A DNA stretch of 35,506 nucleotides. Origin: Bacteroidales bacterium UBA1182 (lineage in GTDB: Bacteria; Bacteroidota; Bacteroidia; Bacteroidales; Bacteroidaceae). Position numbers and translations under genes: made by a program. This document shows positions 16,549 through 24,017 of the stretch, piece after piece (position 1 is the first letter of the stretch; each line of letters opens with the position of its first letter). Location: assembly GCA_002310015.1 (NCBI GenBank), contig DBYQ01000039.1:2077-37582 (forward strand), given 5' to 3'. A model generated the notes under the pieces. That model was not told the DNA's origin and ran no database searches. It saw only the letters and a list, made by a program, of their open reading frames with translations.

Positions 16549-17976
16549 CTATCTCTTTTTAACACCCTTACGCTGGATAGGCGTCCATACGGCGGTTGTG
16601 TTTGCAATGAATCGCCAGTAGCCCACATTTGAGCAATAGGTTATTATCGGGTGATATATGAACGGCTCAAGAAGCGTGGCAATCATTAATTTCAAATAGC
16701 TGGATTTGGTGTGTTTCCAGTTAACGGCTTTAAGCTTGTAATCAAAGTAAAGCACAAAGAAGGATATGAACACTGAGAAAATATAAATCATTCCAAATAT
16801 AAGGAAAGCTGCGCTCCAGTTAACACCTCCTGTAAGTGTCAGCCAAATCATAAACAGGAAACCTACTATTTCAAATAACGGGGCGATGAACTCAAAGAGG
16901 AACAGATAGGGTAAGGTGAGGGCACCTATCGGACCATAGTGAGGATTGAAAAACAGTTTGCGGTGATTTGATACAATCTCAAAAAGACCACGAGCCCATC
17001 TGGTACGCTGACGTACAAGCTGTTTCAAAGAACCGGGACCCTCCGTCCAACAGCAGACCTTGGGAACAAGTGCCAACTGGAAGTCCTGACCGCTGTTTTT
17101 CATGTATGTAACCATACGAAGCAGCATATCTACGTCCTCAGCCATACTCATAGGGTCATATCCTCCTGATTTTACAGCTACGTCAGTGTCAAACAGACCA
17201 AAACCACCGGATATGTTAGGCAAGGCATTGATGCGTGACCAGCCAAGCTTACTTATGAGGAATGAACGCAGATACTCCAACTGCTGAAACATGGGGATAA
17301 TGGTATTGGGGACATGTGCCTCTGCCACCTTTCCGTCTTCAACGATACAACCGTTACTCATAAGCATGGTAGCACCAACGCCAATCATCGGCTTGTGGCT
17401 GTTGATAACGAACCACATCATTCTGTAAAGAGCCATAGGCTCAATGATGCAGTCCACATCAGTACATACAAAGTATTTGTTACTGCATACGTTGATTCCG
17501 GCATTTGAACCATCGGCTTTACGTCCGCCGTGAACCTTGTCAACTACTATCAGTTTGCTGTAACGCTCATCAGTTGATTTAAGTACCCGTTTGATGGGCT
17601 TGGACTGCACCCTCATGGCGATATCGTACGGGACCTCAACCAGCTTGTACTCTTCAATGAGCAGTTCCATGGTGCGGTCGGTACTTTCATCGTTCACAAT
17701 GATTATCTCATAATCAGGATAGTCTATCTGCATTATTGAGTTGACGCTATCAATAATGGTAACCTCCTCATTGTAGGCAGGTGCTATGATTGAAACTGCA
17801 GGTGTAAGCGGTGATCCCTGCATGAGATATTTTATTGTATCGTCATCAGGCAGGTTGATGTCAAGCTGTTTCTGGGCTAGCCTGCTCATAAATACCAGCC
17901 AGACGTATCCGACTAAAAGCAATATGGTGTATGCAAAGACTAGATAACAGAATATATAATATATCGTTAACCACAT
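16549..17976 (-). CDS. Processive family 2 glycosyltransferase (inner-membrane polysaccharide synthase)
   Basis: 475 residues. One N-terminal membrane segment (about 3-30) precedes a GT-A domain. The GT2 motifs are intact: IIAPAYNEE near 63-71, VNDESTD at 94-100, KADGSNAG at 153-160, the DVD metal motif at 173-175, the general-base AED at 279-281, and QRTRW (QxxRW) at 323-327. About four more membrane segments follow. QxxRW marks processive synthases such as PgaC, hyaluronan and cellulose synthases, so the enzyme probably polymerises and translocates a beta-linked polymer. The closest functional analogue by layout is PgaC or E. coli YaiP. There is no PilZ domain for c-di-GMP control. The sugar donor cannot be deduced here. 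Confidence 0.9.
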   Translation of the reverse strand: MWLTIYYIFCYLVFAYTILLLVGYVWLVFMSRLAQKQLDINLPDDDTIKYLMQGSPLTPAVSIIAPAYNEEVTIIDSVNSIMQIDYPDYEIIIVNDESTDRTMELLIEEYKLVEVPYDIAMRVQSKPIKRVLKSTDERYSKLIVVDKVHGGRKADGSNAGINVCSNKYFVCTDVDCIIEPMALYRMMWFVINSHKPMIGVGATMLMSNGCIVEDGKVAEAHVPNTIIPMFQQLEYLRSFLISKLGWSRINALPNISGGFGLFDTDVAVKSGGYDPMSMAEDVDMLLRMVTYMKNSGQDFQLALVPKVCCWTEGPGSLKQLVRQRTRWARGLFEIVSNHRKLFFNPHYGPIGALTLPYLFLFEFIAPLFEIVGFLFMIWLTLTGGVNWSAAFLIFGMIYIFSVFISFFVLYFDYKLKAVNWKHTKSSYLKLMIATLLEPFIYHPIITYCSNVGYWRFIANTTAVWTPIQRKGVKKR

Positions 17977-17989
17977 ATCTTCTTGATTA

Positions 17990-19267
17990 TTATCCGTTGA
18001 AAACTGTCTCTACTGATGGATGATAAGCCTGCTCCTTGTCAAGACGTATCTTTTCAAGGGTAATGGGATTATGGAAAAAGCTGAAGTACTTTTTATCCGC
18101 ATCAGAGGCATTACGTTCCAGTTCCTCAAACATGGCACGTCCTTCAGGTCCGTAATTATATATGCATCTTAAGGCTTCATAACGCACGTGCGGATTCGTG
18201 GTGTTCTTGAAACCGTCAAGAAGTGCATTCATGCTTTTTCCGGTGGCAAGGCGTGTCATGGCATGCATGATTGCAACCTTTGTGTCATCGGGCTGGGTAA
18301 GCAAGGCATCTATCAGCAGATCCTCACAATCTACATAATGAAGATAACCCCATGTCCTGGATATCTCCTCTATGAGTTTCTTCTTTTTTGTCTGGTTGTA
18401 AAGATCCTTAAGCTGTCCGCAATATTCTATCTCATTGAAGCGGCGCATCAGACGGACAAACATGCACTGGGTCTTTTCATTGTTCTGGATATGAGCCCAG
18501 CGGGCAAGATTAGGCAGTTTCAGACCCATTTTGCGACGTCTCTGAAGTGAAAAGCCTAATTCTATCTCGTCCTTGATGCAGCAGTTGTTGTCAAAGAAGT
18601 CTGTCTCAAAATAATCCAATGCGCTGTCAGAGCTGGACATGATGTTTGAATACATGGCCAGTCTCTTTACTCTCATGTATCTTGAGTTCAAAAGCTTGTT
18701 GATTACCCATGGGCTGATGGACAACTTGAGAGTACGCATGTAGCTCAAAGCATTTACTTTATGTTTCATGCTTCCAAGGCTGACCTCTTTTTCAAGATAT
18801 TCAGGAATGTTGAACATGTATAGCATGGTATGGGTGTTTTCTGTATGGGAGAGTTCTGATCTCTTGGATATGAAGTAAAGGTAGAATACTTCAACGAACA
18901 TGCGCTTTTCACGGTTGGTCTTCAGCAGCGGTCCTTCAAGGTCTTCGTCATCCAGTTCAAAAACTTTCTGGATTTCTTTTTCGGACATAATCTCAGATGC
19001 CTCTGAAGAAACTATGTATTCCATTCCCTTGCCGAACTTCTTTTCAATACGTTCCCTGAGTCTTCTCTTTCTCTTTTGCAGCCATGACATCCAGAGAATT
19101 GATATCTGCATGACTATGATGATCATTATGCAAAGTGCAGATACAAAAACTGCGAATTTTATCTCATTGGGGTAGTCTGCAAACTTGTATATGACAAATG
19201 TAAACAGGAATTTACAATATGCCATAAAGAGAGATATGTAATATTTTATAAACGAAATAGTACCCAC
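17990..19267 (-). CDS. Membrane-anchored HEAT-like repeat protein of unknown function
   Basis: 425 residues from a GTG at 19267; an in-frame ATG at 19225 would remove 14 residues, part of the first hydrophobic stretch. Residues of about 5-25 and 36-62 are hydrophobic, followed by a strongly basic segment (LQKRKRRLRERIEKKFG), so the bulk should face the cytoplasm. The rest is all-helical; segments such as LLIDALLTQPDDTKVAIMHA and NPHVRYEALRCIYNYGPEG are typical of HEAT repeats. It is the first gene of the operon, 13 bases before the GT2 synthase. A partner or regulator of the synthase is the most natural inference, in the position where PgaD-like or Alg44-like accessory proteins occur elsewhere. 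No catalytic motif is visible. Confidence 0.75.
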   Translation of the reverse strand: MGTISFIKYYISLFMAYCKFLFTFVIYKFADYPNEIKFAVFVSALCIMIIIVMQISILWMSWLQKRKRRLRERIEKKFGKGMEYIVSSEASEIMSEKEIQKVFELDDEDLEGPLLKTNREKRMFVEVFYLYFISKRSELSHTENTHTMLYMFNIPEYLEKEVSLGSMKHKVNALSYMRTLKLSISPWVINKLLNSRYMRVKRLAMYSNIMSSSDSALDYFETDFFDNNCCIKDEIELGFSLQRRRKMGLKLPNLARWAHIQNNEKTQCMFVRLMRRFNEIEYCGQLKDLYNQTKKKKLIEEISRTWGYLHYVDCEDLLIDALLTQPDDTKVAIMHAMTRLATGKSMNALLDGFKNTTNPHVRYEALRCIYNYGPEGRAMFEELERNASDADKKYFSFFHNPITLEKIRLDKEQAYHPSVETVFNG

Positions 19268-19336
19268 TTCTTGTTGTTTTAGTTTTTACTTGTTTGACAC
19301 TTCAAATGTTAAAAAAGGATTTTATGTTTGAGGTCG

Positions 19337-19344
19337 CAAAGTTA
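19337..19344 (-). promoter_or_regulatory. -7 box (TAACTTTG) of the five-gene operon
   Basis: The minus strand reads TAACTTTG, a perfect TAnnTTTG match, about 70 bases before the GTG at 19267. No TTTG -33 partner is evident. The leader would be about 60 bases. The rest of the 19268-19519 gap is AT-rich, with no further feature I can support. Confidence 0.5.
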
Positions 19345-19519
19345 CAACTATTAACTGGTTTAACTAAGTGGTATATCCTCTTTTTTAATATATATTATAT
19401 AAAGTATTGTTTTGGGGATTTAGGACGACTGTATTGTTATTCTGGTGTGTACTTGTGCGTGTTGTGGTTTTATTTCATTATATTCGTGCCTTCAATAGAA
19501 GTTAATTGGATATGAAAGT

Positions 19520-21172
19520 ATGAAAACAGGAATCAGTTTATCTGTCAGTATGACAAGATTTTTCAATGTGGTTTTTTGTTGCTTGTTTCTTTTGGTTTCA
19601 TGTATGGACAAAACAAAGATGAATACGGTTTCTACACCCGGAAACCCGTATCTGCCGCTTTGGGAGCATATTCCGGATGGTGAACCTTATGTTTTTGAGG
19701 ATCCGGACAATCCCGGGCTCTATCGTGTTTATATCTATGGCTCACACGATAGCATGATAAACGGCTATTGCGGTCGTGAACTCGTGGTGTGGTCAGCTGC
19801 CGTTGACAATCTTACATGCTGGCGATATGACGGTGAGATTTTCAGCGTAAGCAAGAATGCCAACGGCGAACCTTTGAGCCGTCAGGGGCTTGCCGATGTG
19901 CTATATGCTCCGGATGTGACTCTGGTGACTGCTCCGGATGGTACAAAAACATATTATCTGTTCCCGAACAACCAGTCTGGCGGCCGTAATGGTATGGTTT
20001 GTAAGAGCTCGCGCCCCGATGGTCCGTTTGAGGTGTGTAACTGGAGCAAGCAGAATCCTAACCTGACGGATGGGGTGCTTGCGTTTGATCCTGCTGTTTT
20101 TGTTGATAATGATGGCCGCGTCTATGGCTACTGGGGTTTTGAACGCTCGTTCGCAGCAGAGTTTGACCCCACCACAATGGCAACCGTAAAGCCCGGTACC
20201 AAGATTGTTGAGGATATGATTTCCGGACGTTATGATGATGGTATCTTCAGCTTCTTTGAGGCTTCATCCATTAGAAAAATTAAGGACAAATACGTTTTCA
20301 TATACAGCCGTTTTACCAAGGATGGTGAGTTTGGTCTGCCGGTGTCAAACTATACTCTTGCATACGCTTACAGTGACAACCCGCTCGGACCTTTTACATA
20401 TGGCGGTACAATCATTGATGCCCGCGGCCGCGAGGTTGATGAGCATGGAAACGTCATCGCGTCGGCAACCATTGACGGTAATACCCATGGCAGTATCTGT
20501 GAGATAAACGGCCAATGGTACGTGTTCTATCACCGTCAGACCGGAACCGATGAATATGCGCGTCAGGCTATGGTGGCCCCCATTACCGTCAAGGTTGAAG
20601 AGGGTAAGGGCGGCAAGGTTGAGATATCGGAAGGTGAGTATAATTCTGAAGGGTTCTCGCTCGATGGGCTTGATCCGTTGGAGCGCCACTCTGCCGGAAT
20701 AGCCTGCTGGTACACCGGTCCTGAACCTGCTGTCCATGATTGGCCCAATAATATATTCTCAGGCTCTTATGTGGCATCGTCATACGGGACTGACAGCAAG
20801 TTCAAGGCTCCGTATGCATTGGAGAACAATACTAATCCTGTGGTAAAAAATACTGACGGTTCAATTGTGGGGTACAAGTATTTCAACTTCAGCAAAACCA
20901 CCGGTCGCGAACTGGATTTGCTCCTGAACCTGATTCCTGAAGGTGTTGACGGAACCATAACCGTTATGGCAGACAGGCCTTGGGTGTCACAGGGAGGAAA
21001 GGTGTTGGGTAAGATTGAACTTAAGGCCAATATGCCGGTCGTAGCCACTGAAATGACCGTCAGTCTGCCTGCATTGTCCGGAATGTCTGGGAAACATGCC
21101 GTTTTCTTTGTTTTCTCGTCAGAAGCCAAAGGAAAATCCATTTGCACTCTAAAGGACTTCACTTTTCGCTGA
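19520..21172 (+). CDS. GH43 family glycoside hydrolase lipoprotein
   Basis: 550 residues. The SPII signal peptide ends LLVSC at residue 28; an ATG at 19550 (MTRFFN) would give a more compact signal and may be the true start. The five-bladed propeller of GH43 shows its three acidic residues in context: Asp61 in FEDPDN (base), Asp190 in LAFDPAV (modulator) and Glu247 in SFFEASSI (acid). His323 in NTHGSICE fits the conserved calcium/active-site HGS motif. Residues beyond about 360 form a beta-sandwich resembling a CBM6-type carbohydrate-binding module. GH43 enzymes mostly act on arabinose- or xylose-containing plant glycans. No SusC/SusD pair lies nearby. GC-rich codons are more frequent than in the gene that follows. 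Confidence 0.88.
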   Translation: MKTGISLSVSMTRFFNVVFCCLFLLVSCMDKTKMNTVSTPGNPYLPLWEHIPDGEPYVFEDPDNPGLYRVYIYGSHDSMINGYCGRELVVWSAAVDNLTCWRYDGEIFSVSKNANGEPLSRQGLADVLYAPDVTLVTAPDGTKTYYLFPNNQSGGRNGMVCKSSRPDGPFEVCNWSKQNPNLTDGVLAFDPAVFVDNDGRVYGYWGFERSFAAEFDPTTMATVKPGTKIVEDMISGRYDDGIFSFFEASSIRKIKDKYVFIYSRFTKDGEFGLPVSNYTLAYAYSDNPLGPFTYGGTIIDARGREVDEHGNVIASATIDGNTHGSICEINGQWYVFYHRQTGTDEYARQAMVAPITVKVEEGKGGKVEISEGEYNSEGFSLDGLDPLERHSAGIACWYTGPEPAVHDWPNNIFSGSYVASSYGTDSKFKAPYALENNTNPVVKNTDGSIVGYKYFNFSKTTGRELDLLLNLIPEGVDGTITVMADRPWVSQGGKVLGKIELKANMPVVATEMTVSLPALSGMSGKHAVFFVFSSEAKGKSICTLKDFTFR

Positions 21173-21179
21173 AAAAAAG

Positions 21180-21209
21180 TTGTAATTTAAATATAATTAG
21201 TTAGTTTTG
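21180..21209 (+). promoter_or_regulatory. Bacteroidetes promoter upstream of the CotH/beta-helix operon
   Basis: TTG at 21180-21182, 19 bases, then TAGTTTTG at 21202-21209 (matches TAnnTTTG). It lies just past the GH43 stop codon and 18 bases before ATG 21228. No second promoter is evident before the gene at 21549, so this one probably drives the whole operon through a leader of about 330 bases. Confidence 0.65.
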
Positions 21210-21227
21210 CGGGCGATAGACCTTTTT

Positions 21228-21527
21228 ATGAACGTGACCTTATTGCTAACCTTCCTTGTCGCAACTGTTCTGTTGCTTCAGGGATGTAAACATTATGATT
21301 GTCCTTTTCAGAATCCCTAACTGCCATTTGACAAGAGGGCAGACTATCTGTCTCCGTTTTTTTTCTCCGGAGGATAAGACCGGCCTTATGATGAACAGTC
21401 CCATCTCTGTGGATCGTTTTGATATAACCGTGCCCTTGCCGAATACTCTACGGAGGTTCATTACTTGATTCCGATTCCAAAAGTCTGGGAATATCATTCT
21501 GACAGACAGAAAATGTTTACTGAATAG
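21228..21527 (+). pseudogene. Stop-riddled lipoprotein-like reading frame (decayed gene or leader peptide plus leader RNA)
   Basis: ATG 21228 opens a 30-codon frame with a hydrophobic segment and a lipobox-like LLQGC, ending at TAA 21318-21320. The same frame continues for 100 codons in all, broken by TAA at 21375 and TGA at 21420, up to TAG at 21525. The pieces look protein-like: LPFDKRADYLSPFFFSGG, DRPYDEQSHLCGSF, then a 34-residue piece with EVHYLIPIPKVWEYH. Three nonsense codons and no needed frameshift suggest a recently decayed small secreted protein. Because TAA and TGA both occur, simple recoding is unlikely. Alternatively only the first 30 codons are used, as a leader peptide. Overlapping frames at 21256-21468 (plus) and 21246-21497 (minus) are open but look less like a protein. 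This stretch accounts for most of the 376-base gap between annotated genes. Confidence 0.4.
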
Positions 21528-21548
21528 TCCGATTATCCAAAATAAAAT

Positions 21549-22019
21549 ATGAAAGAGAAGTTTTTATCTTTAACGTTTTTGTTATTACTCAGTCTGCCGT
21601 GCTTTGCCACTCCTTCAGTTATTATACACTTGACAGACAGTACAGTAATAGTGTGCAGTTTATCCAAAGAACCTAAGATGTCGTTCTCCGATAAGTCTCT
21701 GACGCTATCCTCTGTTGAAGGCTCTGTAGGCCAGTGGTTATTTGCAGATGTTGACTCCTGGAACTTTGGTGACGTTGAAGATGCTGACGCTGTTGAACTT
21801 GTAAAGGTTGATAAGGCTCGGATCTATATAGAGGAGGGAAGAATTTCCGTAGAAGGAGTCAGTGCTGATAATGTAGCGGTTTACGATGTGGGCGGACGAT
21901 TGTTAACGCCTTTGCTCAATAATGACTGCAGTAGAATCAATATCAGTCTCAGTGAGTTTTCCAAAGGCACATACATGCTTAAGGTCAATAAAAGTTCTGT
22001 CAAGTTCATCGTGCAATAA
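21549..22019 (+). CDS. Small secreted protein with T9SS-like C-terminal sorting domain
   Basis: 156 residues with a signal peptide (MKEKFLSLTFLLLLSLPCFA). The middle part (HLTDSTVIVCSLSKEPKMSF to VDSWNF) resembles a short beta module common at the start of Bacteroides and Prevotella surface proteins. The last 60 residues, with VAVYDVGGRLL, ISLSEFSKGTYMLKV and KFIVQ, match the pattern of type IX secretion type A sorting domains. With only one small module and a tail, it may be a subunit or scaffold rather than an enzyme. Its stop is 3 bases before the next ATG, so it is firmly part of the CotH/beta-helix operon. No promoter directly upstream was found. Function unknown. Confidence 0.75.
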   Translation: MKEKFLSLTFLLLLSLPCFATPSVIIHLTDSTVIVCSLSKEPKMSFSDKSLTLSSVEGSVGQWLFADVDSWNFGDVEDADAVELVKVDKARIYIEEGRISVEGVSADNVAVYDVGGRLLTPLLNNDCSRINISLSEFSKGTYMLKVNKSSVKFIVQ

Positions 22020-22022
22020 GAC

Positions 22023-24017
22023 ATGCATAAAAAAAGTCTGTTTTTGATGACATTATGCATGCTGTTGGTTCAGAACAGCCTTGTAGCGCAGCATAATGTC
22101 TATATCAATGAGAGTTACGACGGGTATCCCAGGACACGCATAGTGAATAATGTTAAAGATATTGCGTTCGGAGCGGATAGTGTAAGGCTTTGGAGTGACA
22201 ATGCCGTTTATTCCTTTGATGTTCCTTCTGTAAGTTTGATGAGCCTCAGGGAGAAGGATCCGTGGCGTGTCAAACTCTTACCGGATTATTATTCTGCAGA
22301 TTTTGATTTTGACATAGTTTTTGAGGATGAAGACAGAGAACGTGTAAGTGCAGAACCTGAGATAACAGATGAAACAAGCAAATACTTTGATGATTTTGTA
22401 GAACACACCTCGTGGTCTAAAACGGTTAATATCGTTTATAACGGAAATGAGGTAAGTGTTACTGGTGATATTGACTCCCTTTATTTAACCCGGCAGGGGG
22501 CACACCTTACAGTTAATACGGCAGCTAAAGGTGTGAAATATATTATTGCCGGAAGCAGCAGCGATGCATGTTTCAAGTTATACAGCGAGCGCAAGGCTTG
22601 TATTTTACTTAATGGAGCAGATCTGACCAATCCGGAGGGGCCTGTCATAAACAGCCAATTCAAGAAACGCCTTTTCATTGATGTCGCAGAGAATACGGTC
22701 AATACGCTTACTGACGGTGAGGCATACGTAAAGGTGAAGGGTGAGGATCAGCGTGGCTGTATTTTTTCCGAAGGTAAGATGTGCATTTCAGGCCAGGGGC
22801 AACTGTATGTTAATGCCAACAAGAAGTGCGGTATTGCTTCTGATGAATATGTTCATCTTCTGGGTGGTTTTGTGCATGTTGCCGCTCATGCTCCAAAAGG
22901 AAAGGCCGTCTATGGTAAGGACAATGTAATCATCGGTGGAGGAGTGCTTAGGACTTTTGTGGATGGTCCGGCCGGCAAAGGCGTTGCCTCTGATTCTCTG
23001 CTATGGATAAAAGGCGGTGTTATAAAGGCTATCACAACAGGTGGTGTGGTCTGGGATGATGATGAAGAAGATTACAGTTCCTGTTGCGGTATCAAGAGCG
23101 CATGGGATATGGATATATCCGGAGGTGCAATATACTGTCTTTCTACCGGAACAGGTGGCAAGGGTATAAGCGCCGGTCAATATTTGGAGTTAACCGTCAA
23201 TGACAAGACAAAGAAATACTATAACGGTAGTCTTACCATTGACAATGCTGATATATACGTCCGTACTACCGGTAAACGCATTCCGGAAGAAAAGGAAGAG
23301 GATGGCCATGGGCATAAGGTTGGAGCTTCGGCATCACCCAAGTGTATAAAGTGCATAAACAGGCTGGTCATCAATTCCGGTAATATCTATGTGAGAGGTT
23401 CCGGCGGCGGTGCAGCCGAGGGATTGGAGGCTAAGAGACAGGCGGAAATCAATGGCGGCAAGATTCGTTCTTACTGTACTGATGACGGTTTGAACTGTTC
23501 AGGTTGCGTAATTAGGGATGGTGATGTGTTGATATGCAGTTCTGAGAATGATGGCCTTGATGCCGGTAATATGAAAATGTATGGAGGTAAGCTTTATGCA
23601 GTGGGTGCCTGGGATGCTCAGATGGGCGTGGATACAGACGGCAAGACATTTGAGATATTTGGCGGTGAAATAATCGGTGTAGGCGCACGTAGCTGTACGC
23701 CACATGGAAAATGCGATCAGGCCAGTGTCTGTTTCTATTTGCCTAAGACATATTGCAGTGGTGTAGCTGTGTCAGATACAGACGGTAATATCATTAGCCA
23801 GTTCCCTACGCCAAATTCGTACGATGTCCTTTGTCTGTTTGTTTCAAACGATCAGATTCAGGTGGGCAAAAGCTACAAGATTCTCAGTTACAAAGACTCA
23901 TTCAACGATACGCCTGTAGTAGAATATGAATTCTCCATGGAAGAACAATACCTGGAGAAAGTAGAAGAGAAATTCTTAACGCTTGGCAGCAAAAAATCAA
24001 AAGATACAACCAAATGA
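22023..24017 (+). CDS. Cthe_2159-type carbohydrate-binding beta-helix protein
   Basis: 664 residues with a signal peptide (hydrophobic core about 5-20, then VAQHN). Residues of about 25-80 form a small beta module (VKDIAFGADSVRLW) akin to that of the preceding gene. From about 145 to 600 the protein shows rungs of a right-handed beta-helix in the Cthe_2159 style: GCIFSEGKMCISGQGQLYV, KAVYGKDNVIIGGGVLR, CGIKSAWDMDISGGAIY, GLEAKRQAEINGGKIRSYC, DGLDAGNMKMYGGKLYAVG. The founding member of the family binds acidic plant polysaccharides such as pectate, from memory. Cysteines are unusually frequent in the last third (CIKC, CSGC). The gene overlaps the next by 4 bases (ATGA), implying translational coupling with the CotH fusion. 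A cell-surface or secreted location is expected. Confidence 0.85.
   Translation: MHKKSLFLMTLCMLLVQNSLVAQHNVYINESYDGYPRTRIVNNVKDIAFGADSVRLWSDNAVYSFDVPSVSLMSLREKDPWRVKLLPDYYSADFDFDIVFEDEDRERVSAEPEITDETSKYFDDFVEHTSWSKTVNIVYNGNEVSVTGDIDSLYLTRQGAHLTVNTAAKGVKYIIAGSSSDACFKLYSERKACILLNGADLTNPEGPVINSQFKKRLFIDVAENTVNTLTDGEAYVKVKGEDQRGCIFSEGKMCISGQGQLYVNANKKCGIASDEYVHLLGGFVHVAAHAPKGKAVYGKDNVIIGGGVLRTFVDGPAGKGVASDSLLWIKGGVIKAITTGGVVWDDDEEDYSSCCGIKSAWDMDISGGAIYCLSTGTGGKGISAGQYLELTVNDKTKKYYNGSLTIDNADIYVRTTGKRIPEEKEEDGHGHKVGASASPKCIKCINRLVINSGNIYVRGSGGGAAEGLEAKRQAEINGGKIRSYCTDDGLNCSGCVIRDGDVLICSSENDGLDAGNMKMYGGKLYAVGAWDAQMGVDTDGKTFEIFGGEIIGVGARSCTPHGKCDQASVCFYLPKTYCSGVAVSDTDGNIISQFPTPNSYDVLCLFVSNDQIQVGKSYKILSYKDSFNDTPVVEYEFSMEEQYLEKVEEKFLTLGSKKSKDTTK

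Noticed and set aside
19294..19515. A 73-codon plus-strand frame in the gap between the HEAT gene and the GH43 gene
   Set aside because: It runs over the minus-strand -7 box at 19337-19344, has AT-driven Tyr/Phe/Ile composition and shows no protein motif.
19520..21172. GH43 gene as part of a polysaccharide utilisation locus
   Set aside because: No SusC, SusD or hybrid two-component sensor gene is adjacent, and the gene stands alone between two other operons.
21256..21468. A 70-codon open frame overlapping the stop-riddled frame at 21228-21527
   Set aside because: No signal peptide or motif, and it starts inside the lipoprotein-like segment; the broken frame has the more protein-like composition. 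Not fully excluded.
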